Assembly (NCBI RefSeq): GCF_039888675.1
Contig: NZ_JBDQQR010000004.1
Coordinates: forward strand, 186,001 to 250,000
From: Mesorhizobium sp. CAU 1732
GTDB taxonomy: Bacteria; Pseudomonadota; Alphaproteobacteria; Rhizobiales; Rhizobiaceae
Direction: 5' to 3'
DNA: 64,000 nt
The translations under genes were made by a program, and so were the position numbers. Below are positions 53,372-62,673 of the stretch, piece by piece (the stretch's first letter is position 1; every line of letters begins with the position of its first letter). The notes beneath the pieces were generated by a model. That model was not told where the DNA came from. It saw only the letters and a program-made list of their open reading frames with translations, and searched no databases.

Positions 53372-54886
53372 ATGGAAGACGAATACACTCTCGCAGTGCT
53401 GATCTGCGGTGCCGGCGCCGCCGGCCTCACACTTGCTATCGACCTTGCCCGGCGTGGCGTGGCGTTTCGCCTGATCGAGAGGATGGATCAGCCGTTCTCC
53501 GGCTCACGCGGGAAAGGCATCCAACCGCGAACCCAGGAAGTGTTTGAGGATCTGGGTATCATCGACCGGGTTGTCGCGGCAGGCGGCACCTATCCCCGGA
53601 TGCACGAGTATCAAAATGATGGCACCTATACCGAACGGGACGTCGCCGAGCGGGACGATCCAACGCCGGCAGAGCCTTATCACATGGCGCTGATGATCCC
53701 GCAGTTCCTGACAGAGCGGCTCATGCGCGAGCGGCTCGCGGAGTTCGGCCATCGCGTTGAATTCGGATACGAACTTGTCGGCTTCGAACAAGGCGAGGAC
53801 GGCGTTACTTCGCGCCTGGTGGGACCAGCCGGCGAAGAGGTCGTCCACAGCCGCTATCTTATTGGAGCAGACGGCGGCCGCAGCTTCGTGCGGGGGGCTC
53901 TCGACGTCGGTTTTCCCGGTAAGACTCTGGGCGTGCGGGCAATGGTGGCGGATGTCGCGCTGACCGGCCTCGACCGCGAGGCCTGGCACCAGTTCAACGG
54001 TGGCAACATGGAGCGAATGGTCTCGGTTTGCCCGCTCGCCGGAACCGATCTTTTCCAGATCCAGGCAATCATTCCACTGGAAGGCGAAGTGGACCTTTCG
54101 GCCGATGGAATCGAACGAATGATCGTCGAGCGAACCGCGCGCAATGTCGCGAAGATTCAATCGGTGACCTGGGCCTCGGCTTACTCCATGAATGCCCGCC
54201 TCGCCGACCGCTACCAGATTGGCCGCGTACTCCTCGTAGGTGACGCTGCCCACATCCATCCGCCGACCGGCGGCCAGGGCCTCAATACCAGCGTTCAGGA
54301 CGCCTATAATCTGGGGTGGAAGCTGGCTGCGGTACTCAGTGGCGCTCCGGATCGTCTGCTCGACAGCTATGAAAGCGAGCGGCGTCCGGTCGCGGAAGCG
54401 ATGCTCGGGCTTGCAGCCGGCCTTCTTGAGGCGGCAAGGCGTGGGGAGATGCGGCGCGGTCGCGAGGTGCACCAGTTAGACACCGGATATCCCGGGTCGC
54501 CGCTCGCTGCAAATTCGCCCGGACGCATGGGCGCGTTGCATGCCGGAGATCGCGCTCCCGATGCGCCGCTGCATGGTGCTGCCGGATGTTCCCGACGCCT
54601 CTTCGACTTGTTCACCGGCCCGCACTGGACGCTCATAGGTTTTGAGGCCGAGCACGCTATCACCAAGGGAAGAAATGGCCTGCACATTCACCAGGTTGGA
54701 GCCGGTTGCGAGCTACAGGACGTGGGTGGCCATTTCCGCGACGCATACGAACTGGTATCCGGCGAATGGGTGCTCGTTCGACCTGACGGCTATGTCGCCG
54801 CGATCGTAAGGCCAGATGAGGCCTCCGCGCTCCAAACACTTTTCGCCGAGGCGGGACTGACGGGCGTCGACGGATTGCCGCACTGA
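53372..54886 (+). CDS. FAD-dependent aromatic monooxygenase (RdmE/rifampicin monooxygenase-like)
   Basis: A 504-residue flavoprotein monooxygenase from ATG 53372 (GGAGGTGG ribosome site). The FAD motif GAGAAGLTLAIDLARRG lies near residue 15, the DG motif region is RYLIGADGGRSFVRGAL, and the second FAD block is GDAAHIHPPTGGQGLNTSVQ. The C-terminal thioredoxin-like domain (LFDLFTGPHWTLIGFE; WVLVRPDGYVAAIVR) is typical for polyketide and rifamycin hydroxylases. It adds oxygen to an aromatic compound using NAD(P)H. Shared operators with an MFS pump suggest modify-and-export detoxification. Confidence 0.9.
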   Translation: MEDEYTLAVLICGAGAAGLTLAIDLARRGVAFRLIERMDQPFSGSRGKGIQPRTQEVFEDLGIIDRVVAAGGTYPRMHEYQNDGTYTERDVAERDDPTPAEPYHMALMIPQFLTERLMRERLAEFGHRVEFGYELVGFEQGEDGVTSRLVGPAGEEVVHSRYLIGADGGRSFVRGALDVGFPGKTLGVRAMVADVALTGLDREAWHQFNGGNMERMVSVCPLAGTDLFQIQAIIPLEGEVDLSADGIERMIVERTARNVAKIQSVTWASAYSMNARLADRYQIGRVLLVGDAAHIHPPTGGQGLNTSVQDAYNLGWKLAAVLSGAPDRLLDSYESERRPVAEAMLGLAAGLLEAARRGEMRRGREVHQLDTGYPGSPLAANSPGRMGALHAGDRAPDAPLHGAAGCSRRLFDLFTGPHWTLIGFEAEHAITKGRNGLHIHQVGAGCELQDVGGHFRDAYELVSGEWVLVRPDGYVAAIVRPDEASALQTLFAEAGLTGVDGLPH

Positions 54887-55175
54887 GTTGTCGAACGACG
54901 ATGGCAGCCCTCCGTGGTCAGGACTGTTGCCGATCACCGTCGAGCACGCCAATGAGATGGGCACATCGGAATTGCATTGAACCAGCATCATGTTGGCGGC
55001 CACCGCGCCGACCACGGACCGAAGCTTGCACCCGGGATGATCTCACACGAAGGCCCATGTGACAGCAAAATGACTCAGAGTGCAAAATTGATGAAGACCG
55101 CATACCCTTCCGCCCGACCATCAAGCTGGGCGTCACTATTGCAACGCCAGGAGAGATCGTCAGGAGACTGAACAC

Positions 55176-55436
55176 ATGACGCAGACCCAACGCTACAAAT
55201 ATCCGCTGCAACTGCCGCAGTCGCTCAAAGAGACGGCGGCGCGTCTTGCCATGGAGGACGGCGTTTCGCTCAATCAGTGGATCGTGTCGGCGGTCGCGCA
55301 GAAGATCGGTGCGGTGGAGACAGCCGCCGACTTTCTCAAGGCGCGCGCTGGCACGGCGAAGCGCGGCGACCTGACGCGACTTCTGGACCGGGCACCGGAC
55401 GCGCCGCCGATGCCGAAGGATGCCATCAAGGACTGA
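55176..55436 (+). CDS. HicB-like ribbon-helix-helix/HicB-family small protein
   Basis: An 86-residue protein behind a CAGGAG site. The segment YPLQLPQSLKETAARLAMED, then GVSLNQWIVSAVAQKIGAVE, has the spacing of HicB-tail ribbon-helix-helix domains (strand, helix, Asn/Gly turn, helix). No HicA gene is next to it. It stands immediately before a truncated serine recombinase, a position often taken by small DNA-binding partners of such recombinases. Role unknown; a DNA-binding antitoxin-like function is likely. Confidence 0.65.
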   Translation: MTQTQRYKYPLQLPQSLKETAARLAMEDGVSLNQWIVSAVAQKIGAVETAADFLKARAGTAKRGDLTRLLDRAPDAPPMPKDAIKD

Positions 55437-55455
55437 CCGAACGGAGGCCACCGCC

Positions 55456-55543
55456 ATGACCCGCGCAGCCTTTTACGCCCGTTATTCGTCCGACAACCAG
55501 CGCGAGGCGTCGATCGAGGATCAGTTCCTGCTTTGCCGGGAAC
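55456..55543 (+). pseudogene. Serine recombinase, N-terminal stub (copy 1)
   Basis: From ATG 55456 the frame reads MTRAAFYARYSSDNQREASI and EDQFLLCREQ, the start of a large serine recombinase (catalytic Ser in the YSSDNQ segment). At about 55543 it joins a reversed GGDEF fragment. Bases 55485-55528 are identical to 60691-60734 in the second copy. Confidence 0.75.
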
Positions 55544-55762
55544 AACCGCATGCCCGTTTACGTCATTGATCGCCTTGAAATGATCGAGATCAATGACGGC
55601 CAATGTGGCGAAGCCTTCGGCTCGAAGCTGCGCGAACTGTCCCTCGATCGCCCGCCGGTTGAGCAATCCCGTCAATGGGTCCGTTTCGGAAAGCCGTTCA
55701 AGCAGATCGGCTTCGGTGCGTGCGCGATCTCGCTCGCGCTTCATCGTCACGAAGCGGTCCGC
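55544..55762 (-). pseudogene. GGDEF (diguanylate cyclase) fragment
   Basis: The minus frame gives KRERDRARTEADLLERLSET and DPLTGLLNRRAIEGQFAQ, then TLAVIDLDHFKAINDVNGHA, the first third of a GGDEF domain. The GG(D/E)EF catalytic loop itself and any sensor domain are missing. It is inserted in reverse between the recombinase stub and the next fragment. Confidence 0.75.
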
Positions 55763-55770
55763 CGGGCGGC

Positions 55771-56105
55771 CGCATTCGCGAGAGGATCGACCTCCACCTG
55801 CGCGGCTACGATACGACGAGCGAATCCAGCGGCGTTTTCGTCTGGAAGAAAGGGCACATAACGTATGTGCTGCCATACCGACCTTCTGCGACTGAACAGG
55901 CGCGGCGCGCGATCGCCGACATTCCCCTTGCCGAGCTCACATCGGTCGCCATCGACAATCACGATCTACTCGACAAGCCAGATCCGGCTCGTGACATGGC
56001 CGACTTCTGGGGGTTAAAGCGCTTGCCGCGACCGCGAGAGCAAAGCTCGACGAGGCAATCGCCCGCGCTCGCGTTCACATGGCAATGCAGGATAGAACTC
56101 CCTGA
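55771..56105 (+). pseudogene. C-terminal tail fragment, possibly of a DUF3320-type helicase
   Basis: The frame reads RIDLHLRGYDTTSESSGVFV, then PLAELTSVAIDNHDLLDKPD and ARDMADFWGLKRL. A shift near 56020 continues as AATARAKLDEAIARARVHM to TGA 56103-56105. This resembles the tail of large helicase-like proteins with DUF3320, but that is from memory and uncertain. The stop overlaps the start of the SbcD-like gene, so the complete ancestor was probably co-translated with it. Confidence 0.4.
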
Positions 56106-57232
56106 TGACCTTCCGATTCTTACATTCAAGCGACTTGCATCTCGGCAAGCGCTTCGGGCAGTTCTCAGGCGACCTGCCCGCCAAGCTGCGCGAGGCCCGG
56201 CACGCGGCGATCGGCAGACTTGGCGAGCATGCGCGGGCCAAGGGTGCATCGACGATCCTGCTTGCCGGCGACACGTTCGACACCGAGACCCCTGCGCCGG
56301 AAGTGCGGCGACAGGCGCTTGCCGAGATGCGTCATCATGCGCCCATCCGCTGGGTGATCCTGCCGGGCAACCACGACTCATTGCAGGCCGCGCAACTCTG
56401 GTCGACGCTGCGCGCCGAGGCACCTGAGAACGTGACGCTTGCTGTCGAGGTGACGCCACTCGACCTTGCGCCCGGCGTCACGCTATTGCCAGCGCCCTGT
56501 ACGACGCGGCGGCCGGGGCGGGATCTCTCCGAGTGGATGGACGGCGCGGTCACGGGCGACGGGACGATCCGCATCGGCCTCGCCCATGGCGCGGTTCGGA
56601 GTTTTTCCGAAGAAGACAACGGGCTCGATGTGATCGCGCCGGATCGCGCTCGTCGCGCCGGTCTCTCCTACCTCGCGCTCGGCGATTGGCACGGCGGCGT
56701 CGAGATCGATCAGCGCACACGCTATAGCGGCACCCCGGAGCCCGACCGCTTCAAACACGATCGGCCGGGCGAGGCGTTGCTTGTGTCGCTCGACGGATCG
56801 TCGGCGCTTCCGCAAGTAACCCCGCTCGAGACGGGCAGTTTCTCCTGGCGCACTCTGGCGTTCGATCTCCTCGACGGTGACGATGCCGTTGCGCGCATGG
56901 AAGCACTCCTTCCTGAAGCTCGGCTGAGGCGGCAGGCGCTGGTCACAATCGTTGCCGGCGGCCGGGCACGCCTTCAAGCTCGCACCGCGCTGGCATCCGC
57001 GGTCGAGAATGCGCGGCCTGACTTCGCCGAACTTGAATTCGACGATAAGGCGCTGGTCACCGAATGCGAGGCTGGAGACCTCGACGCCATCGACCGGGCG
57101 GGCGCGCTGCGCGAGGCAGCCGACGCGCTGCTTGCCGAGGCAGACGATGTGGCCCGCTCTGCTGAGGAGCGGGAAATCTCACGGACGGCATTGGGCCGGC
57201 TCTATGCCTATGCACAGACGGTCGCCCCATGA
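56105..57232 (+). CDS. SbcD/YhaO-like DNA repair exonuclease (metallophosphoesterase)
   Basis: A 375-residue calcineurin-like phosphoesterase. Metal-binding motifs are in order: SSDLHLGKRF, LAGDTFDTE, LPGNHDS, GLAHGAV and LALGDWHGG. The C-terminal part is helical and would bind the partner ATPase. It is predicted to be the nuclease subunit of an SbcCD/Mre11-Rad50-like complex that processes DNA ends. Its stop overlaps the ATG of the ATPase gene by four bases. The genomic setting between recombinase remnants suggests transfer as a cassette. Confidence 0.88.
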   Translation: MTFRFLHSSDLHLGKRFGQFSGDLPAKLREARHAAIGRLGEHARAKGASTILLAGDTFDTETPAPEVRRQALAEMRHHAPIRWVILPGNHDSLQAAQLWSTLRAEAPENVTLAVEVTPLDLAPGVTLLPAPCTTRRPGRDLSEWMDGAVTGDGTIRIGLAHGAVRSFSEEDNGLDVIAPDRARRAGLSYLALGDWHGGVEIDQRTRYSGTPEPDRFKHDRPGEALLVSLDGSSALPQVTPLETGSFSWRTLAFDLLDGDDAVARMEALLPEARLRRQALVTIVAGGRARLQARTALASAVENARPDFAELEFDDKALVTECEAGDLDAIDRAGALREAADALLAEADDVARSAEEREISRTALGRLYAYAQTVAP

Positions 57233-59856
57233 AGATCTCGGCCCTGCGTCTGTTCAACGTGAAGCGGTTCGCCAGACGCGGCGTCGCCATCGAAGGCATC
57301 GGTGACGGCGTGAACGTGCTCTGTGCAGTCAACGAATTCGGCAAGTCGACCAGTTTCGAGGCCCTGCACGCGCTGTTCTTCCAGCCCCATTCGAGCACCG
57401 CAGGCGATGTCAGGAATCTGCGGCCCTACAGCGGCGGAAATCCGCTGGTCGAAACAGATATCTCGACGGAGGCGGGCGCGTTTCGCATCACCAAGCAGTT
57501 TTATGGCAGGGGCTCCGCACGCGTCATAGATATCGCGAACGGCCGACTGGTAGCGCAGGCCGACGAAGCCGAGAACTTCATCGCCGGCCTTGTACGGGGC
57601 GGAACAGCCGGACCGGCCGGCCTGCTGTGGGTGCGCCAGGGCGTGACCGGCATCGAGAGGCGCAACAAGTCCGAGGAAGAGGGCGAGACGAAGGTTCGTA
57701 CAAGCCTGCTCCAATCGGTGCAAGGCGAGGTCGAGGCTGTCACCGGCGGGCGCCGTATGTCCGAGATAATGGCCGCCATCGAAGAGGCGCTGGGCCGGCT
57801 CGTCACGCCGACCGGACGCCCCAAGACTGGAGAACGCTATGCCGCAGCATCCGACGAGCGCGACAGGCTTGAAGAGCAGGAGAGCAAGCTCGGCGGCGAG
57901 GTAAAGACCCTTCGCGAGGCGCTCGACAAACGTGCAGCGTCGGCAAAGCGGCTTGCCGGACTCGACCGCACCGAGGATCGCGAAGAGCGGAGAAAGGCCA
58001 TCGAAGCGGCACAGGCAACCTTCGATGCAGCGAAGAGCCGATCTGAGACGCTTCGTGCGGCAGAAGCGGAACTCGGACTCCTTCGGGAGCAGCGGGATAA
58101 TGCGCACCGTGAGCACAATGATTTCGGGACCGCGCTCGAAAGGGCGTCCAGTATCAAGATCAAGCTCGGCGAGGCCGAACGCCGGCGCGTGGGAGCGCTT
58201 GCGAACCGCGATGCGGTTGCTGCCGCGGCAGCGAGGGCACATGCGGATATCGAGATTGCGGAAACGGAGGAACAGGAAGCACGCGCTCTCCTGGCTCGCC
58301 TGAATGCCGCGCTGACTGCGCGCGAAGCCGCTGAGCGGTTGGCCAGCCTGGAGCAGAAGCTGGAAGCGGCCGAGACTATCCGCGCGCAAATCGAGGCGGA
58401 AGAGGCAGAGCTGGCACTGTTGAGACTGCCTGAAAAAGCCGTGACGGAACTCGAAGCGCTCGAGGTCGAGATCGCCAAGCTCAAGGCGGTCGCCGAGGCT
58501 GACCGTCCTCTTGTTGCAATCGCCTACGAGCCGCAGGCGCCGGCCGTCCGCCTCGACGGCGAGTCGCTGAAGGACGGCGAACCGCGCAGCTATGGCGGGC
58601 AAGCGGAGCTGGCGATCCCTGGTGTTGGTCTGGTCACGCTAAGATCCAGCCGTCCGGCCGGCGGCGATGAGCAGTTGCGGCAGTCGGAGGAACAACGCCG
58701 CATGCTCCTTGCTTCAATGGGCGTCAACGACCTTGCGGCCGCGCGCAAGAGACAGGTGGAAGCGCAGCGCAAGGAGGGCGATCTGCGCGAGAAGAGGACG
58801 CGCCTGTCGATGCTCACGCCGGACGGGTTGCCGCAACTTCGGGAAGACGTGGCGGCGCATCGGGCGATGACAGGCGACGTGCTCGAACTGAAGGAAGATC
58901 CATCCAAAGTTCGAGCCGCGCATGAGGCGGCTGAGACAAGGCGGCTGGCCGCGCGGCAGGCTTGGCGTGCAGTCGAGCCGATGCAGACGGCCGCCGCCGA
59001 TGCGGTCGTCGCGGCACAAACTGCCTTTGCCGGGGTGGACGCCGAGCGGACACAGGTGGAGGCTACACTCGGGCCGGAGGCAACGCGCGTCGAACGCGAA
59101 GGTCGGATGGCCGCGCGGTTGGCGGACCTCGACACCCGGCTGGCAGAGCAGCAGGCGGCCGTCGAGCAATTGCAGAAGGAAGTCATCGATCTCGCTTCGG
59201 CCGAGGCGACACTGCGCCGTTTCCGCTCCGTCGCAGAGGCGGCTGAGAAGGAGATGAGCAATTTGCGGGAGGAGATCGCCGGCCTCACCGCTGAAATACG
59301 AGCCCGCTCGGAAGATGCGGTCGAGGAGAGATGGCGCGAGACTGTCGACGCCCTCGCGGCGGCAAATATACGCGTTGCGGGCTACGAGAAGGAGGTCGCG
59401 GTGCTGCAGCGGCTTCGTTCCTCCCTGGAGACCGCGAGGAGACAGGCGCGCGAGACGTATCTCCTGCCGGTGATGTCCGAACTGCGGCCACTGCTCGGGC
59501 TGCTCTTCGACGACGTCTCGATCACATTCGACGACAAGACACTCTTGCCACACAAGATATTGCGCAATGGCCAGGAAGAGGATGTCGAGCGCCTCAGCGG
59601 CGGGATGAGGGAGCAGCTTTCCGTGCTGACGCGGCTCGCCTTCGCACGCCTCCTGGCGAAGGATGGCCGCCCGGCGCCGGTGATCTTGGATGACGCCCTG
59701 GTTTATTCCGACGACGACCGCATCGAGAAGATGTTCGACGCGCTGCACCGCCAGGCGCGCGAGCAGCAGATCATCGTCTTCTCGTGCCGCCAGCGTGCAT
59801 TCCAGAAACTCGGCGGGACCGTATTGCAGATGTCAGACTGGGCGCCTGACGAGTAA
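57229..59856 (+). CDS. SbcC/YhaN-like coiled-coil ATPase
   Basis: An 875-residue Rad50/SbcC-type protein. The P-loop is AVNEFGKST (residues 33-41; Ala in the first place instead of the usual Gly). Long coiled-coil arms run from about 195 to 405 and 510 to 755, rich in Glu, Ala and Arg. The ABC signature RLSGGMREQLSVL is near residue 787, and Walker B VILDDALVYSDDDRI near 818. No zinc hook CxxC is obvious at the middle. It is smaller than SbcC and fits the YhaN branch. It would control the upstream nuclease by ATP binding. Confidence 0.86.
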   Translation: MKISALRLFNVKRFARRGVAIEGIGDGVNVLCAVNEFGKSTSFEALHALFFQPHSSTAGDVRNLRPYSGGNPLVETDISTEAGAFRITKQFYGRGSARVIDIANGRLVAQADEAENFIAGLVRGGTAGPAGLLWVRQGVTGIERRNKSEEEGETKVRTSLLQSVQGEVEAVTGGRRMSEIMAAIEEALGRLVTPTGRPKTGERYAAASDERDRLEEQESKLGGEVKTLREALDKRAASAKRLAGLDRTEDREERRKAIEAAQATFDAAKSRSETLRAAEAELGLLREQRDNAHREHNDFGTALERASSIKIKLGEAERRRVGALANRDAVAAAAARAHADIEIAETEEQEARALLARLNAALTAREAAERLASLEQKLEAAETIRAQIEAEEAELALLRLPEKAVTELEALEVEIAKLKAVAEADRPLVAIAYEPQAPAVRLDGESLKDGEPRSYGGQAELAIPGVGLVTLRSSRPAGGDEQLRQSEEQRRMLLASMGVNDLAAARKRQVEAQRKEGDLREKRTRLSMLTPDGLPQLREDVAAHRAMTGDVLELKEDPSKVRAAHEAAETRRLAARQAWRAVEPMQTAAADAVVAAQTAFAGVDAERTQVEATLGPEATRVEREGRMAARLADLDTRLAEQQAAVEQLQKEVIDLASAEATLRRFRSVAEAAEKEMSNLREEIAGLTAEIRARSEDAVEERWRETVDALAAANIRVAGYEKEVAVLQRLRSSLETARRQARETYLLPVMSELRPLLGLLFDDVSITFDDKTLLPHKILRNGQEEDVERLSGGMREQLSVLTRLAFARLLAKDGRPAPVILDDALVYSDDDRIEKMFDALHRQAREQQIIVFSCRQRAFQKLGGTVLQMSDWAPDE

Positions 59857-59923
59857 GCTTGGAGAACCGCTGGAGCAGCCGCGATCCAGATCATTTGGTT
59901 GAAGGATCACAATGAAGATGTTA

Positions 59924-59942
59924 TCTAGATTATTGATCTAGA
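59924..59942. promoter_or_regulatory. Putative VapBC operator
   Basis: TCTAGAT-TATTG-ATCTAGA is a perfect 7-5-7 palindrome directly before the vapB ribosome site. It overlaps the -10 (TTATCT, 59921-59926) of a promoter with TTGAAG at 59899-59904. Confidence 0.75.
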
Positions 59943-59953
59943 AGGAGGCTGAT

Positions 59954-60226
59954 ATGGCCTTGAGCATCAAGACCGAAGAAGCGGATCGGCTGGCCCGCGA
60001 GTTGTCCCGCCTGACTGGCGAAACCATGACGGACGCCATCACCCAGGCAATGCGCGAGCGGCTGGAAAGATTGCGCGTCGAGCAGGAAGCGCAAAGCGAC
60101 TACGTTTCGCGCATGAAGGCTTTCGTTCGCGCACGCGCCGGCCGCTATGACCGTCGCCCGGTCACGAAACAGGAGTGGGATGAAGCGGTCGGCGACACGC
60201 CTGAGGAGCTTGGTTTCCCGCGATGA
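59954..60226 (+). CDS. vapB: Antitoxin of the VapB/PSK family
   Basis: A 90-residue protein with an AAGGAGG site. The N-terminal DNA-binding part ([20 protein letters not shown] and [18 protein letters not shown]) is typical of PSK-type VapB; the C-terminal tail ([17 protein letters not shown]) would wrap around the toxin. Its stop overlaps the toxin start. Together with the toxin it should autoregulate at the palindrome just upstream. Confidence 0.88.
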   Translation: MALSIKTEEADRLARELSRLTGETMTDAITQAMRERLERLRVEQEAQSDYVSRMKAFVRARAGRYDRRPVTKQEWDEAVGDTPEELGFPR

Positions 60227-60636
60227 TGATCGTCGATGCGTCCGCCATCATCGCGATCATGTTCGAGGAGGCGGAAGCGGCTGATTGCATGGCCGCTTTC
60301 CGAACGGACACTTCGCGTCTCATCTCGGCGGTGAACTATGTCGAGGCCGGCACTGTCATGGCAGGCAGGATCAAGGACGGGGACCGGCACGAAGCGATTG
60401 CCGACCTGGATGCATTTCTGTCCGACTTCCGCATCGCGATCGCTCCTACGGATGAGAACCTCGCGCGTACCGCCGTCAGGGCGCGTCTGGACTATGGCAA
60501 GGGGTTTGGCACGCGGGGCGGCCTGAACCTCGGCGACTGCTTCGCTTATGCCCTCGCCAAACGGCATTCGGCCCCGCTTCTGTATGTGGGCGACGACTTT
60601 GCGCTCACCGATGTTCAGCCCGCATTGTCGCGGTAG
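60223..60636 (+). CDS. vapC: PIN-domain ribonuclease toxin VapC
   Basis: A 137-residue PIN protein. Acidic active-site residues: Asp5 (IVDASA), Glu in [10 protein letters not shown], Asp in [12 protein letters not shown] and Asp in [10 protein letters not shown]. It is predicted to cleave RNA unless bound by VapB. As an addictive pair within the recombinase-bracketed cassette it may stabilise that DNA. Confidence 0.9.
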   Translation: MMIVDASAIIAIMFEEAEAADCMAAFRTDTSRLISAVNYVEAGTVMAGRIKDGDRHEAIADLDAFLSDFRIAIAPTDENLARTAVRARLDYGKGFGTRGGLNLGDCFAYALAKRHSAPLLYVGDDFALTDVQPALSR

Positions 60637-60663
60637 CTGGCCGACGAAAAAAGGACTGAACTC

Positions 60664-61312
60664 ATGACCCGCGCTGCACTATGCCCGTTTTTCGTCCGAC
60701 AACCAGCGCGAGGCGTCGATCGAGGATCAGTTCCGGCTGTGTCGCGAATACGCGCAGCCGGAGCGATGGGAGATCGTCGGTTCTTATGAGGACGCGGCCA
60801 TATCGGGATCAAGCACGGTCCTGCGACCGGGTATCCAGTGGCTGGTGCGCGATCCCCAGCATGGCGCGTTCAACATTCTCCTAGCCGATGCGCTGGACCG
60901 GATCAGCCGCGACCAGGCGGACGTGGCGACGCTCTACAAGCATCTGAAATTCGCGGGCGTCACTATCGTCACTTTGGCCGAAGGTGAGATCAGCGAACTG
61001 CATGTCGGCCTGAAAGGCACGATGAACGCGTTGTTCCTTAAAGACCTTGCCGACAAGACGCGGCGCGGCCTGCGGGGCAGGGTGGAGAAGGGCAAAGCTG
61101 GGGGAGGGCTGTGCTACGGCTACCGCGTCATAAAGAAGTTCGACGCCGAGGGCGAGCCGATCCGGGGCGACCGGGAGATTGTCCTCGAAGAAGCGGAGGT
61201 CGTGCGCCGCATCTTCCGCGAGTTCGCGTCCGGCAAGAGCCCGAGGGCCATCGCCGTTGATCTGAACAGGGAGGGTATTCCCGGCCCGCTCGGCCGGGCA
61301 TGGGGCGACGAT
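60664..61312 (+). pseudogene. Serine recombinase, frameshifted and truncated (copy 2)
   Basis: ATG 60664 begins MTRAAL, then a shift near 60677 is needed to continue SSDNQREASIEDQFRLCREY. The rest is open: DALDRISRDQADVATLYKHL in the catalytic domain, FLKDLADKTRRGLRGRVEKG, and the start of the recombinase domain (GYRVIKKFDAEGEPIRGDRE; SPRAIAVDLNREGIPGP). It breaks off at GRAWGDDG, where IS110 sequence begins in reverse. The zinc-ribbon and C-terminal coiled-coil regions are missing. Confidence 0.8.
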
Positions 61313-61429
61313 GGTAGGCGCCGGTCGCCTCGAAGACGATCCGGACAGGCGCCACACCCTGGTTCGACATCCAGCGCAGAAGCGCCTTCAGGCCGGGCTT
61401 GTCGTTGGTGAACTGCCGCGTATCGGCAA
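61311..61429 (-). mobile_element. IS110-family transposase fragment
   Basis: The minus frame reads RQFTNDKPGLKALLRWMSNQ, then APVRIVFEATGAYHR, the end of the DEDD catalytic half of IS110 transposases. Only about 40 residues remain. It joins the recombinase pseudogene without target duplication or visible ends. Confidence 0.7.
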
Positions 61430-61570
61430 GCGCGCCAGAACCGAGACTCCTTCATGCTCACGGTTTGCCATTACAGCTCGTCATTTTTCATTCGATGGCG
61501 GGATTTTTGCGTTTGCTGCGACCTTCTTGCTACATTGCACATTTTCGCCGTATTTGGTCAAACTGAGCGA

Positions 61571-61969
61571 ATGAACGCGCACGAGTTAGAGCCCCTTTTG
61601 GTTGAGTTGGTGCTTCGAGGAACAGACGCAGCGACCACCAGCCTTGCAAGCATTCTCGATGCCCTTGCGACAAAGACCGGGGGCGTCATTGAGTTTGATA
61701 TTAGGGTCGACCACGACACGCAGATTCAGCGGCTTGCCAGCGTTATGTTTGCTGAGAGGCAGCGGGTTATCCTGGCGCTGTCGACTGATGGACAGCAAAT
61801 CGTCCAAGCGCAGGTGGCGGATGCAGTGGACAGCGATTTCTTCCGCCCACTAGCCCTCTGGTTCGCACTGCCCATGAGGGAAAAGCCGCACGTCAATGTC
61901 GATGCAGCGGCCGCCTTGCTCCTGGGAGCCCTTCGAAGCAATGGCCAACTGCCAACTCTCATTGGTTAG
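61571..61969 (+). CDS. Hypothetical protein
   Basis: A 132-residue protein from ATG 61571. Alternating hydrophobic strands and helices are seen (LEPLLVELVLRGTDAATTSL; VIEFDIRVDHDTQIQRLAS; RQRVILALSTDGQQIVQAQV). The ribosome site is weak, and the open frame extends upstream to 61454 with a less plausible Cys/Phe-rich start. No domain is recognised. Composition is slightly less GC-rich than neighbours, which fits cargo of a mobile element. Confidence 0.5.
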   Translation: MNAHELEPLLVELVLRGTDAATTSLASILDALATKTGGVIEFDIRVDHDTQIQRLASVMFAERQRVILALSTDGQQIVQAQVADAVDSDFFRPLALWFALPMREKPHVNVDAAAALLLGALRSNGQLPTLIG

Positions 61970-62673
61970 CAGCATGTTCTTGCGCGTTATCCCAACAGCG
62001 CGCCAAAGCCGTCTTGTTGTCCATCCGAACGCAGATGTGATTGCCGCGATCGTTGGGCAACTCCGGCGAGCTCCGCCCCGAAACCCGACAATCGTTCCTT
62101 GTTGTGAACGACCGCCAGAATAGCCAGCTTCGCCATATCCCGGGGGAGCAACCTGCGATCCGAAATGCGTGGTGAAGAGATTTGTAAGAACTTGCGGACG
62201 GAAGTCCGAGGGGAGAGCCTATCGCCCAGTTCGCGCCCTGCCCGGCGGTGGCGATAAGGCGTGGCTTGCCGCAATCGTGGCCAGATGTTCGTAGCCGGTC
62301 CGCGTCGGATCGTAGCGAGCGACGGGATCTGGAAGTTCGACTGCAGCACTCAGCGGTTCGTCGTTGAACATAAACGTCAAAGATCATAGGTACTTCATCT
62401 GTTCGGAATGAGCACATGCCTTTGGCCCAGACAACAAGCAATGCCCAATCGAGGACCCGCGCGCGTTTCATGAACCACGCGGGCAGCCTCATCGCATGCA
62501 TTTAGCCCTGGCGCGGCCGCAAGGCCGTCGACCGGGGGCCGGAAATCTAACCAAGCCTAAAATTCGGTTTTGATTACGGGTCCGCTCCGCCGGCCCCGGT
62601 GGAGATGCATGATGAGATTTTGGTTTTCCAGTATTATTCAGAGCATTACGCCCTTGTTTTCCGGGGGGCGAGC
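61970..62673. other. Long stretch without a recognised gene, upstream of dadA
   Basis: Minus-strand frames (61959-62501 and 61987-62349) lack a ribosome site and show no family motif. A GC-rich dyad-like area lies near 62510-62550. The dadA promoter must be at the right end, but no clear boxes were found. Confidence 0.4.

Noticed and set aside
57208..58602. 464-codon minus-strand frame opposite the SbcC/YhaN-like ATPase
   Set aside because: It is a shadow of a GC-rich coiled-coil gene; the plus frame carries the P-loop and ABC signature.
61959..62501. 180-codon minus-strand frame upstream of dadA
   Set aside because: No start signal or family motif; the alternative frames are equally open, as expected for GC-rich DNA.
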